This document shows positions 43,643 to 53,410 of a stretch of 64,000 nt of DNA, one piece after another; the stretch's first letter is position 1; every line of letters starts with the position of its first letter. Below the pieces are notes generated by a model. That model was not told the origin of the DNA. It made no database searches and worked only from the letters and a program-made list of their open reading frames with translations. The DNA is taken from positions 124,001-188,000 of the forward strand of contig CALIAU010000022.1 of assembly GCA_938045585.1 (NCBI GenBank). The letters are read 5' to 3'. The stretch comes from an uncultured Saprospiraceae bacterium. Lineage in GTDB: Bacteria; Bacteroidota; Bacteroidia; Chitinophagales; Saprospiraceae. A program made the position numbers and the translations under genes.

Positions 43643-44935
43643 ATGCATTCATTAAAGAGAATTTGCCTGTTTTTTGCCTTTTTACTTTGTTTTTCTAGCC
43701 AAGGTCTGGCTTCGTACATCTTAATCCCTATGGAACATGATGTACAAACTAATCACCTAAAAGCCTATGGTGTAACCTATTGGGTACTAGAGAAAGGGGA
43801 GGAAGCCTATTGGTTATTGAATTATAGAGGCGGAAGTTTCGCGTTTAAACATAATTCGGCTTTTGAAAAGGAATTAAAGGTCCGCGCAGTAAAATATGAA
43901 GTGATCGCAGATTCTAAATTTGCATCCATCAGGCAAGAAATTTCCAATCCAGAAGTCAATATGGATGTAATTAAGTTGGAAACAGCCCCTAAAATTGCAG
44001 TGTATACCCCTAGTTTTAACGCCAGAGGCGAACAAATTCAGCCCTGGGATGATGCTGTTACACTGGTACTTACCTTTGCTGAGATCCCCTACGAGACCGT
44101 ATATGATAGAGAAGTACTCGAAGACAAGCTAGCGCAGTACGATTGGTTACATCTGCATCATGAAGACTTTACAGGCCAATATGGGAAGTTCTATGGTTCT
44201 CAGGGTTCACAACCCTGGTATCGAGAAAATCAAAAGCGCATGGAAGCTCTTGCAACTAGCCTAGGCTTTGATAAAGTATCTAAACTTAAACTCTCTGTAG
44301 TCAAAAAACTAAGAGAATATGTTGAAGGAGGTGGCTTTATGTTTGCTATGTGTAGCGCAACGGATTCATACGATATAGCCTTAGCATGCGCGGGACTAGA
44401 TATCTGTGATGATGTATATGATGGAGATGGTGCAGATTATACGGCTAACGATAAATTAAAGTATGATCAAACCTTTGCATTCAAAGATTTTGAGCTTATC
44501 ATGGATCCACTCTACTATGAGTTTTCTTCTATCGATCAAGAAACGAAGGAAAGAAAAATAAACCCTAAGCAAGATTACTTCAGTCTCTTTGACTTTTCTG
44601 CTAAGTGGGACCCTATCCCAACCATGTTGACACAAAATCACACGCGCACCATAAAAGGATTTATGGGGCAAACAACGGCTTACCATAAAAAACATATTAA
44701 GTCAGATGTATTAGTGCTAGGAGAAACCAAAACGCTGGATGAAGCTAGATATATTCATGGCTCGTATGGTTTTGGTACTTGGACTTTTTATGGAGGACAT
44801 GATCCAGAGGATTATAGACACTATGTAAATGATCCGGAAACGGATCTTAACCTACACCCCAAATCTCCAGGTTATAGATTAATCCTAAATAACATATTAT
44901 TCCCTGCTGCCAAGAAAAAGAAAAGAAAGACTTAA
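43643..44935 (+). CDS. Secreted protein of the group annotated as asparagine synthetase B in Bacteroidota
   Basis: 430 residues with a signal peptide (residues 1-24, ending in GLAS). The opening ASYILIPMEHDVQTNHLKAY and WLLNYRGGSF are typical of this conserved Bacteroidota group. A Rossmann-like central part (IAVYTPSFNARGEQIQPWDD, GGGFMFAMCSATDSYDIALA) resembles a class I amidotransferase fold. Exported proteins of this type are unlikely to be true asparagine synthetases, since no ATP-pyrophosphatase domain is seen. The C-terminus is Lys/Arg-rich. Its stop is followed at once by intergenic repeat E. Confidence 0.7.
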   Translation: MHSLKRICLFFAFLLCFSSQGLASYILIPMEHDVQTNHLKAYGVTYWVLEKGEEAYWLLNYRGGSFAFKHNSAFEKELKVRAVKYEVIADSKFASIRQEISNPEVNMDVIKLETAPKIAVYTPSFNARGEQIQPWDDAVTLVLTFAEIPYETVYDREVLEDKLAQYDWLHLHHEDFTGQYGKFYGSQGSQPWYRENQKRMEALATSLGFDKVSKLKLSVVKKLREYVEGGGFMFAMCSATDSYDIALACAGLDICDDVYDGDGADYTANDKLKYDQTFAFKDFELIMDPLYYEFSSIDQETKERKINPKQDYFSLFDFSAKWDPIPTMLTQNHTRTIKGFMGQTTAYHKKHIKSDVLVLGETKTLDEARYIHGSYGFGTWTFYGGHDPEDYRHYVNDPETDLNLHPKSPGYRLILNNILFPAAKKKKRKT

Positions 44936-45095
44936 ACAGTATTTGTACATCCGCTTAGTCCGCTTAGTCTCTCCGTACTCACCTCACAAACCGTGAAAAT
45001 TGCCTACGTGCTCAGCAGGCAGGATATGAAACCGTTAAACTCGGAAACCGTGATACCGTGAAACCGTGAAACCGTGATACCGTGAAACCACCTCC
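44936..45095. repeat. Intergenic repeat E: 8-bp array filling a convergent gap up to a stop codon
   Basis: The gap between two convergent stops is 160 bases. It begins with TTAGTCCGCTTAGTCTCTCC-type words, then a partial palindrome word GCAGGCAGG (45015-45023). Nine 8-base frames run 45024-45095; five are near-identical (CCGTGAWA, 45048-45087) and the others degenerate. The last base touches the complement of the TAA (45096-45098) of the SprB-repeat protease. In the gene sense the unit is TWTCACGG, the same class as repeat C. Confidence 0.85.
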
Positions 45096-48000
45096 TTATT
45101 CCACCACCTGAAACTTGAAATTCAACTTCTGACGTTCGGAAACAATCCCGAGCACATAATTCCCACTAATGAGATTATCTACATCAAAGACATATTCATT
45201 CTGTCCACGAACAGCTGTTGTCTCACGCTCATAGATAAACTTGCCCGCCTCATCTAGAATGAAGAAATATAAGTCTTGATCGTTCGGCGATAAAAGTTTC
45301 ATTGTTAGATCAGTCATGGTAGGAACAGGATAAAGCACATGCTCTAGTGTTGTACCATCAAGTGCATTGCCTAACTTATCATCAAATAAGACCTCTACTT
45401 CTATTGCTTGAATACAACCATTCGCATCACGTACCTCTATTGTATAAATGCCTGTGCTAAGGTTCGCCGCATAATACGTGTCATCAAAACTTGCACTACC
45501 TGCTTGCACAACACTGTAGGGTGCTAGGCCACCTGACATGCTCAATTGTATGCTACCGTTTCCTTCACCCGTATCCGAACTGCTGATCGCTTCAATATTA
45601 AAAGCAGACGGTTCAGAAATTGCAAATTGTATTTCTTCGCTACAACCATTTATGTCATTAACTATTGCCGAGTAATTTCCAGCTCCTAGGTTTATATAGC
45701 CTGGAACAGACGAACTTATGCCTTCCATGATATATGTGTATTCTGGAGTACCTCCTTGCGTATTAAAGCTAACAGAACCTGTATTTGCTCCATTGCAATC
45801 TGCATCAAAAAGTTCAGCTATCGAAGTAGCTAAGATTTCTGGCTGTGTAATTTGATAGTTTGTACTTGTGCTACATCCATTTTGATCCTGTACTTCTATC
45901 ATGTAATTATTTGCAGCCAAGCCTTCAAAAATGCCCGTACTAGAATTAAGGCCTCCGTTCAATATATATTCAAAATTACCATTACCGCCTTCAGCAGAAA
46001 CTGTTAAACCTGCAGTTGCATCTCCAAAGCAAGCTATGCCTGCTGATTCTACTACATCAATAAGAATTTCATCTGGCTGTGTAATAATTAATGGATCAGA
46101 ACTGGCGGTGTGTGTACATCCATTTTCATCCATAATTGAATAAATATATTCGCCTACTGATAGGTTATTGAAAATTCCTGTTGTATTTGTTTGGTTGCCC
46201 AAACTGTAAGTTATTTCACCAGTACCGCCTGTAGCTGTAAGCACAGCAACTCCATCTGCAAGGCCAAAGCAACGCACAGCTGTGAGTTCAATATCAGCTA
46301 AACCTAAAGCTTCTGGCTCAGAAAGCTCTACTTCAAGGCTCGCATTACACCCAGCAATATCTACCACTTCAATTAGGTAGGTGTCAGCAGCTAAATCTGT
46401 AAATATACCTGTGGAATTTGTAATGCCACCCAAAGTGAATTCCTCACCACCTCCACTGCCTGAAACAGTCACTTCTATACTACCATCTGTCCCCGCAAAA
46501 CATCTCGGCTCATTTTGTTCTACCACACTTAGGTTTATATCAATCGTATTTTCTATAGTAATACTTTCTGTCTCTGTACAAGCATTCTCATCGCGAATGG
46601 TAAGCATGTAGTTGTCAGCAGCTAGATTTTCAAACATACCAGTTGTATTTGCTGGCTGTCCTGAAAGCAAATATTGTAGATCTCCTGTTCCACCATTGGC
46701 ACTCACCTCGATAGATCCAATTGTTTTTCCATCACAACTATTGTCCTCAATATTATCAATAGAGTAACTAATAGCTCCTGGCTCTTCGATGGTAAATTCC
46801 ATAGTTACTGAACACTCGTTTTCATCCGAGACAGAAAAACTATAACTTCCTGCTCCTTGATTTGCGAACAGTCCATCAGTGTTCGTACTTATCCCATTAG
46901 AAAATGTATACGTGCCAGTACCGCCAATAGCATCTAGTCGGATAAGTGCATCTGTATCTCCGTTGCACTCTAAAAATTCAATTTGATTTATCTCTAGAGT
47001 AAGTAATTCTGGCTCATCCATTTCTACTACCGCAATAGTAATACAGTCATTCCCATCTGTTACAAATACATCATAAAGCCCTGCAGCATAGCCAAAGTAT
47101 TCTTGCTGTTCTGTGAAATTAACTCCATCCAAGCTATACATATAGTCTCCTGTACCTCCTAAACCGTAAATTGAGAAAGAACCATTGGAATCACCAAAAC
47201 ATGCTACCTCTTCTTCTATTTCTATTTCTAATTTCAAATCACTGGATTGCTCTATCTCAAATACTTCCTCTGAACTACATTCATTTTCATCAGTAACAAT
47301 TACAGTATAACTTCCTGAAGTTAGTCCTGAAAAGAAACCAGTCATATTTGTCTCTGTACCCAGAGTATAGCTTATGTCTCCAACGCCACCATCTGCAGAA
47401 ATTTGCGCTGTTCCCGTTTCATCACCAAAACATTCGACCTCTTCCGTATCCTCTACAGATATATTGATGGGCTCAGGCTCAGCAATAAAATAACTAATGT
47501 CTGTAGAGCAATTATTTTCATCGACTACTATAAAATTCCAATTTCCCGTACCTAGATTATTGATAACACTTGGTACAGGGTTATTTATATTACCTTGATA
47601 AAAAGAGTAATCTCCAGTGCCTCCACTTGCACTTAAAGTAATCTGTGCATTCGCATCATTATTACAGAGAAGAGTCTGCGTTTCTTCAATACCAAAGTCA
47701 ATAGGTTCTGGAGCGGTTACTTCAACCTGAATAGAATTCACACAACCTGTTGCATCCATGACATAAAACTCATAACTATCAGGCACTAGATTATTGAACA
47801 AGCCAAGATCTGTGAAATTCATTCCATCAGATGAATAGCTATATGGTCCAGTGGTATTACTACCCTCTATTCCAATAAATCCATTAGCATCTTCTCCACA
47901 ATCAAGATCGAGATAAGAGTCCAATACTGTAATCTCAATCGCATCTGCTTCAGAGAGCTCTAATTCTTCTAATAGGGTAGAGCAACCATTTGCATCCATT

Positions 48001-49715
48001 GCAGAAATAGTATAATAACCAGAGTATAGGTTTTCAAACACACCCAGCGTATCTGTTGAAATAATAGCAATGGTATCGTGATAGATCGTATCTACTTCAA
48101 TACCGTCAATTAATAGTGTATCATAGGTCAGACTATCTAAAAGGTAGGTATACTGCCCCATAAAATCTTCACCTCCCTCTCCTGCTGCTATTAATACGCC
48201 ATCATTCGAACCACATTCTGGGGAAAGTAAACTGTCCAAGCTTATCGTAAATGGATCAGGTTCAATAATTGATATTTGACTGGTCACACTTGCACATCCA
48301 TTTTCATCATTCACCGTTATCACGTAACTATCCGCTCCTAAGCCAGTAAAAAGACCAGAAGATGTAAAAGGACCATTGTTTATAGAAAACAAATAATTTC
48401 CAGCACCCCCTACAGCATCCACTTCTATAAGTCCATCTTCATTGCCAAAGCAAGCGATGTCTTCTGTGTTTTCTACAAGAATGGATAAAGGATCTAAATC
48501 AATAAGGGTGACCGTAATAGGATCTCCCATTGTACCTGCTCCATCTTCTATTTCAATTGTGTAAAATCCTGCTGGGAGATCTAAAAATTCTCCCGTGTTA
48601 TTCGTTTGCGTTCCATTAAGTGTATATGTGAAATTACCATCTCCTCCATCGGCTTCAACAATAATGAAACCATCTGCAAATCCAAAGCAGCTTGGATCTT
48701 CAAAATCGATAAGAAAAGTAAAAACAGGATCTGCAATACCTGTACCACAGACATTGACAGCATTATTTATTACATTGTTTAAGCTCGAGTTGACATAATT
48801 TTCCATCCGTGTTGCCTGTCCTTCACTGAACATATACATGCAGGCATCATTTACATAGTCCATATAGCTCATATGCATATCTGCAGAGCCACAACTCTCT
48901 ACTCCAATAGCTGGACAGCCAAAATATTCTTGCTCTGAGACTGGTGTATCACTAACACCGTCATCATTGCCACATCCTCCGTTGCCGCCCCACATATGAT
49001 CTAGGTTAAAATAATGTCCTAATTCATGTGTTACAGTTCTTCCTAAATCATAAGGTGCTTGTGGAACTACGCCCGGACAGCCAGAACCTGTACCAAATGC
49101 GCCTAAGTCCATTGTAATACCATCTCCATTCCCATTTCCACCTAGTGGACTGAAGCCTAAAGCTCCTATTGATCTAACATAAAAATTTATATATCCAGAC
49201 CAGTTTGCATCAAAGGATCCCGAAGTTTGATTTATCGTTACTGCTAGGTCTCCATTATTCAATCCATACCCACTTGGATGATTTTGATTCGCGATGCATA
49301 ATTCAATACACGCTTCGCCATTACTGACACCAGGAAAAGTGGAAGAAGCAGAATTGTTCCAAATTGATATATCTGAATTGAGCCCCTGCAAATCATTGTT
49401 TAATATTTCTACCTGTTCTTCAGCTAAGGCAATCAAACATTCTGCATCAGCAGCATTTACTCCTTGATAGTGGATTGCTGCTGGTAGCTGTACTGGATTA
49501 GAGCATACCTGTCTTGATTCGCCTCTTTGCACCTGATAGATTTCAAACTTCTTGATCTTTTCCTGATGCTGTTTAGCGTAATCAGGATTTGACTGCAACT
49601 GCTCCATATGCGCTTCCATACCACAGGTCCTTCTTTCTTCATCAGAATTAGTCTGAGAGACTAATAAACAGGGCAATACAAGTAATAGAACTAAAATTGA
49701 AATTAACTTTGACAT
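45096..49715 (-). CDS. Secreted pappalysin-like metalloprotease with 14 SprB repeats and T9SS tail
   Basis: 1539 residues. Signal peptide (1-20), propeptide-like region, then an M43-type zinc protease with RTVTHELGHYFNLDHMWGG (zinc ligands H230, H234 and H240) and a Met-turn at MSYMDYVNDACMYMF. From about 335 to 1440 there are 14 repeats of the SprB type, each about 75 residues with the pattern GGTGxYxYS...LxAGxYxVxVxDENGCS...EP. The end is a type A T9SS domain (LYPVPTMTDLTMKL, SGNYVLGIVSERQKL). SprB repeats occur on gliding adhesins, so this is a surface protease that may also act in adhesion (inference). Monocistronic. Confidence 0.92.
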   Translation of the reverse strand: MSKLISILVLLLVLPCLLVSQTNSDEERRTCGMEAHMEQLQSNPDYAKQHQEKIKKFEIYQVQRGESRQVCSNPVQLPAAIHYQGVNAADAECLIALAEEQVEILNNDLQGLNSDISIWNNSASSTFPGVSNGEACIELCIANQNHPSGYGLNNGDLAVTINQTSGSFDANWSGYINFYVRSIGALGFSPLGGNGNGDGITMDLGAFGTGSGCPGVVPQAPYDLGRTVTHELGHYFNLDHMWGGNGGCGNDDGVSDTPVSEQEYFGCPAIGVESCGSADMHMSYMDYVNDACMYMFSEGQATRMENYVNSSLNNVINNAVNVCGTGIADPVFTFLIDFEDPSCFGFADGFIIVEADGGDGNFTYTLNGTQTNNTGEFLDLPAGFYTIEIEDGAGTMGDPITVTLIDLDPLSILVENTEDIACFGNEDGLIEVDAVGGAGNYLFSINNGPFTSSGLFTGLGADSYVITVNDENGCASVTSQISIIEPDPFTISLDSLLSPECGSNDGVLIAAGEGGEDFMGQYTYLLDSLTYDTLLIDGIEVDTIYHDTIAIISTDTLGVFENLYSGYYTISAMDANGCSTLLEELELSEADAIEITVLDSYLDLDCGEDANGFIGIEGSNTTGPYSYSSDGMNFTDLGLFNNLVPDSYEFYVMDATGCVNSIQVEVTAPEPIDFGIEETQTLLCNNDANAQITLSASGGTGDYSFYQGNINNPVPSVINNLGTGNWNFIVVDENNCSTDISYFIAEPEPINISVEDTEEVECFGDETGTAQISADGGVGDISYTLGTETNMTGFFSGLTSGSYTVIVTDENECSSEEVFEIEQSSDLKLEIEIEEEVACFGDSNGSFSIYGLGGTGDYMYSLDGVNFTEQQEYFGYAAGLYDVFVTDGNDCITIAVVEMDEPELLTLEINQIEFLECNGDTDALIRLDAIGGTGTYTFSNGISTNTDGLFANQGAGSYSFSVSDENECSVTMEFTIEEPGAISYSIDNIEDNSCDGKTIGSIEVSANGGTGDLQYLLSGQPANTTGMFENLAADNYMLTIRDENACTETESITIENTIDINLSVVEQNEPRCFAGTDGSIEVTVSGSGGGEEFTLGGITNSTGIFTDLAADTYLIEVVDIAGCNASLEVELSEPEALGLADIELTAVRCFGLADGVAVLTATGGTGEITYSLGNQTNTTGIFNNLSVGEYIYSIMDENGCTHTASSDPLIITQPDEILIDVVESAGIACFGDATAGLTVSAEGGNGNFEYILNGGLNSSTGIFEGLAANNYMIEVQDQNGCSTSTNYQITQPEILATSIAELFDADCNGANTGSVSFNTQGGTPEYTYIMEGISSSVPGYINLGAGNYSAIVNDINGCSEEIQFAISEPSAFNIEAISSSDTGEGNGSIQLSMSGGLAPYSVVQAGSASFDDTYYAANLSTGIYTIEVRDANGCIQAIEVEVLFDDKLGNALDGTTLEHVLYPVPTMTDLTMKLLSPNDQDLYFFILDEAGKFIYERETTAVRGQNEYVFDVDNLISGNYVLGIVSERQKLNFKFQVVE

Positions 49716-49770
49716 GTACGTTGTTATTGGATAACTAAATATAATAATAATTAGAATCTTAAAGACTGGA

Positions 49771-50040
49771 TTACTGCATTAACCACTCCATCTGTCCTCC
49801 GGAGTTGTAGATATATAGGATTGCAATAATAATAGGAGGAATGACAGCTAGAAACATAGTCTTAAAGTAGCTTCTTGGCACCCTAGAAGGCTCCACCAAT
49901 TCAGAAATCAAACTGACAAGTAAAATGGCAAAGAGAATAGCTGGGACAATTATGGACAAAATAAATGCCGTATACTCATCTATTAGCCACAGGGCAATAA
50001 AGATGATTATTTCAAAAAGTATGATCTCGCGTGTTCCCAC
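49771..50040 (-). CDS. Small integral membrane protein, unknown function
   Basis: 89 residues with three predicted helices (IILFEIIIFIALWLIDEYTA, FILSIIVPAILFAILLVSLI, MFLAVIPPIIIAILYIYNSG) and a basic loop (SRVPRSYFKT). No family name is offered, although small proteins like this are common in Bacteroidota. It lies 55 bases upstream of the protease start on the same strand and divergent from the DUF6794-like gene, so it could be expressed with the protease. Confidence 0.65.
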   Translation of the reverse strand: MGTREIILFEIIIFIALWLIDEYTAFILSIIVPAILFAILLVSLISELVEPSRVPRSYFKTMFLAVIPPIIIAILYIYNSGGQMEWLMQ

Positions 50041-50120
50041 AGTCCTAAATATTTGTTAAATCATGTAGCTAAACAAAATCCTTTACGTAATATTAGTGTT
50101 AGCAATACAGACGGAACAAT

Positions 50121-50630
50121 ATGAGAATTTTATTACTATTAATGGCATTCTTCTTCTTTGATAACCTGAGGGCACAAGATCCGCCTTCTACCTACAAGGA
50201 ATTTGAAAAACAATACAAGAAGAATATCAGAAAAACACGCATTGATGGGGTATACATCCCCAAGGATTTAAAGGATGCGTTTTCTCAGTTGGAAAAAAGG
50301 TCTGAACCGGATGCTATCAGTTCGTTTAAAAACGCGCCCGAAGACCTGGTTGCAAAAAAATTACACTTTAGTCTCGGACGATGGATGATCCATAATTGGA
50401 ATTTTGAAGAAGGTTCTAGAATTTCTCATCATTTACAAGAATTAGGACTGCGTAATCATGACGATAAAGCACAATTTCTAATTGTTAGTTTTCATAGACA
50501 TTTGAACGAAATTGACCTAGAAGTAGAAAATCAGATAAAAATTCTCACAGAAGCAAGAAAGAAAAAAATAGAGAAAGGTCAGACACGCGAACTCCTTGAA
50601 ACCAAACCTATACCTAAAGAAAAGAGTTAA
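50121..50630 (+). CDS. Exported DUF6794-like protein
   Basis: 169 residues with a signal peptide (residues 1-18, LLLLMAFFFFDNLRA). The domain shows the recurrent pattern DGVYIPKDLKDAFSQLEK, then an RWMIHNWNFEEGSRISHHLQ segment and FLIVSFHRHLN. Related domains occur in many Bacteroidota and also in cytosolic proteins next to toxins, but no activity is established. The tail is charged and rich in Lys and Glu. It is separated from topA by 122 bases that contain the topA promoter. Confidence 0.65.
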   Translation: MRILLLLMAFFFFDNLRAQDPPSTYKEFEKQYKKNIRKTRIDGVYIPKDLKDAFSQLEKRSEPDAISSFKNAPEDLVAKKLHFSLGRWMIHNWNFEEGSRISHHLQELGLRNHDDKAQFLIVSFHRHLNEIDLEVENQIKILTEARKKKIEKGQTRELLETKPIPKEKS

Positions 50631-50691
50631 TTTCATCTCTCGTAGTCGCCCTTCTAATTGACATTTAAATACTTCTTATTCGCACACTTGG

Positions 50692-50721
50692 TTTGAATTT
50701 TGCAAAGTATTTATACATTTG
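50692..50721 (+). promoter_or_regulatory. topA promoter
   Basis: TACATTTG (50714-50721) matches TAnnTTTG and TTTG (50692-50695) lies 18 bases upstream as a -33 element. Transcription would begin about 25 bases before the topA ATG. Confidence 0.6.
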
Positions 50722-50752
50722 TCCTCTTGAAAAGAAATTTGAATAAGACTGG

Positions 50753-53404
50753 ATGGCAACAAAACTTCTAATTGTAGAGTCGCCTGCAAAGGCAAAGACT
50801 ATCGAAAAATATCTTGGATCAGACTTCATTGTCAAATCCAGTTATGGCCATATTCGTGACCTGGATAAAGGAGATAAAGGGGTAGATATCGAAAATAAAT
50901 TCGCACCGAATTATGTCGTTACTCCAGAAAAACAAAAGGTCGTAAAAGAACTCAAATCAGCCACAAAAAAAGTAAAAGAAGTCTGGCTCGCAACGGATGA
51001 GGATCGCGAAGGAGAAGCTATATCTTGGCACCTTTGCGAGGTCTTAGGCCTAGACGAAAAAACAACGAAGCGAATCGTCTTTCGCGAGATTACTAAAGAA
51101 GCTATTCAGAAAGCTGTAAAAACACCTAGAAACGTAGACCTTGATCTAGTAGATGCCCAACAGGCTAGAAGAATATTAGATAGACTGGTTGGCTTTCGAT
51201 TATCTGAAACACTTTGGAAAAAAGTAAAGTACGGACTGTCAGCTGGACGCGTTCAGTCTCCAGCAGTAAAGTTAATTGTGGAAAGAGAAAACGAAATAAA
51301 TGCGTTTAACTCTGAACCCTACTTCAAATTGCAGAGCTTCTTCGATGTAGAAAACAAACAGGGACGAAAAGTCGAACTTAAGTCCGAACTAACAAATAGG
51401 CTAGATGATATAAAAGATGCACGCGATTTCTTGAATAAGTCGAATGGTGCAGAATTTAAAATCGACGAAATAAAAATTAAGCCGCTCAAACGAAATCCAG
51501 CAGCGCCTTTTACAACCTCTACCTTACAACAAGAAGCGAGTAGAAAAATTGGTTTTAGCGTTAATAGAACCATGTCTACAGCTCAGCGTCTCTACGAACA
51601 GGGTTTTATCACCTACATGAGAACTGATTCAAAAAATCTGAGTACACTAGCACTAGGAACCATTGCTGACGAAATAAAATCTGCCTTTGGCGATGATTAC
51701 CATCATCTAAGAACCTACAAGTCTAAATCAGCTGGTGCCCAAGAAGCACACGAAGCAATTAGACCTACCTATATTAATAATCATTCTGTAGAGGGTACAG
51801 ATGATATGCGTAAACTGTACGAACTCATTTGGAAGCGTACCATTGCGAGTCAAATGGCCTCTGCGCAATTAGAAAAAACTACGGTAGCCGTAGGTGTATC
51901 TACTATTCCTGATGCTAAACTACAAGCAGTAGGAGAGGTGCTCAAGTTTGATGGCTTTCTTAAAGTATATATAGAATCAAAAGATGATGATTCCATAGAG
52001 GAAGATACAGGTATACTCCCTCCACTTTCTGAGGGCCAAATCCTAGATTTGAATAGGATGGAATCCACACAGCGATTCACCAGACCTCCTGCTAGATACA
52101 CAGAGGCTAGCTTAGTAAAGAAATTGGAAGAACTAGGGATTGGAAGACCCTCTACCTATGCGCCTACAGTGACTAAGATCATGGAGAAGACGAGAGGCTA
52201 TGTGACCAAAGAGAGTAGAGAAGGAGTAGAGCGTACATACGAGTTTCTATCACTCCAAGATGGAAAAGTAAGCGAAGAACAAAAAACTGAAACAACAGGC
52301 GCAACATCGAATAGATTGTACGCCAGTGACATAGGTAAGGTAATTGTAAAATTCCTATCTCAGCATTTTGATGAGATCATGAATTATGATTTTACTGCCG
52401 AAGTAGAAAATAAATTAGATAGTGTAGCAGAAGGAAAGGTAGAATGGAAGAATATGCTACAAGACTTTTATGGTCCGTTCAAAAAGGATGTTGATAATAC
52501 GATAGAAAATGCAGATCGGGAGAAAGGAACACGTGTTTTAGGTGTAGACCCAGTATCCGGACTTTCTGTCCTTGCACAAATGTCTAGATATGGACCGGTT
52601 GTTCAAATCGGCTCTAGAGAAGAAGTAGAAAAACTAGGAGAGGATGCAAAGCCTAAATTCTCAGGCCTGAAAGTAGGCCAGTCCATAGAGACAATAACTA
52701 TGGAAGAGGCTATGGAATTATTTAAATTGCCTCTTACACTAGGACACTATCTTGATAAAGAGGTAGTCATAGCTTCTGGTCGCTTTGGTCCTTATATCAA
52801 GTTTGATGAAAAATTCATCTCCTTGCCCAAAGGACAGGATCCCACTACGGTATCTATGGAACAAGCACAGGGGCTTATCGACGAAAAAATTAAAATGGAT
52901 GCTCCTATTGGTACCTTTGAAGATCTACCAATAACAAAAGGAAAAGGCCGCTTTGGTCCCTACCTCAAATGGAATGACTTCTTTATTAATATCCCTAGAA
53001 GATACGATGCAGAAAATCTCAGTGTAGATGAGATGAACGAACTCATTGAGGCAAAGAAAATTAAAGAAGCAAATAGATATGTGAAAAGGTGGCCAGACGA
53101 GGGAATAGATATAGAGAATGGAAGATGGGGACCCTTTATTCGGTTCAAGAAAAAATCGTACAAAATTCCTAAGAAAGAGGATGGAAATCGCTTGACTTCA
53201 GAGGAAGCTTTAGAAATGGACTTAGAACAGGTAAAAACTCTGATCGAAGAGCAGGGTGGTAAGCCTAAGCGTCCAAAGAAAAAAGCAGCAAAGAAACCTG
53301 CGGCTAAGAAAAAGCCAGCAGCAAAGAAAAAACCGGCAGCTAAAAAAACAGCAGCAAAGAAAGCGACTACAAAAAAAGCAGCTCCTAAGAAGAAAGACGC
53401 ATAG
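50753..53404 (+). CDS. topA: DNA topoisomerase I (type IA)
   Basis: 883 residues. The Toprim domain opens with KLLIVESPAKAKTIEKYLG, and DEDREGE carries the metal-binding acidic residues. The active-site Tyr is in GFITYMRTDS. The usual Cys4 zinc fingers are replaced by the zinc-free C-terminal repeats found in many Bacteroidota (GRFGPYIKFDEKFISLP, GRFGPYLKWNDFFINIP, GRWGPFIRFKKKSYKIP). The last 47 residues are a Lys/Ala/Pro-rich histone-H1-like tail made of KKPAAK-type repeats, probably aiding DNA binding. It relaxes negative supercoils. Converges on lpxB with a six-base gap. Confidence 0.96.
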   Translation: MATKLLIVESPAKAKTIEKYLGSDFIVKSSYGHIRDLDKGDKGVDIENKFAPNYVVTPEKQKVVKELKSATKKVKEVWLATDEDREGEAISWHLCEVLGLDEKTTKRIVFREITKEAIQKAVKTPRNVDLDLVDAQQARRILDRLVGFRLSETLWKKVKYGLSAGRVQSPAVKLIVERENEINAFNSEPYFKLQSFFDVENKQGRKVELKSELTNRLDDIKDARDFLNKSNGAEFKIDEIKIKPLKRNPAAPFTTSTLQQEASRKIGFSVNRTMSTAQRLYEQGFITYMRTDSKNLSTLALGTIADEIKSAFGDDYHHLRTYKSKSAGAQEAHEAIRPTYINNHSVEGTDDMRKLYELIWKRTIASQMASAQLEKTTVAVGVSTIPDAKLQAVGEVLKFDGFLKVYIESKDDDSIEEDTGILPPLSEGQILDLNRMESTQRFTRPPARYTEASLVKKLEELGIGRPSTYAPTVTKIMEKTRGYVTKESREGVERTYEFLSLQDGKVSEEQKTETTGATSNRLYASDIGKVIVKFLSQHFDEIMNYDFTAEVENKLDSVAEGKVEWKNMLQDFYGPFKKDVDNTIENADREKGTRVLGVDPVSGLSVLAQMSRYGPVVQIGSREEVEKLGEDAKPKFSGLKVGQSIETITMEEAMELFKLPLTLGHYLDKEVVIASGRFGPYIKFDEKFISLPKGQDPTTVSMEQAQGLIDEKIKMDAPIGTFEDLPITKGKGRFGPYLKWNDFFINIPRRYDAENLSVDEMNELIEAKKIKEANRYVKRWPDEGIDIENGRWGPFIRFKKKSYKIPKKEDGNRLTSEEALEMDLEQVKTLIEEQGGKPKRPKKKAAKKPAAKKKPAAKKKPAAKKTAAKKATTKKAAPKKKDA

Positions 53405-53410
53405 CTTATT

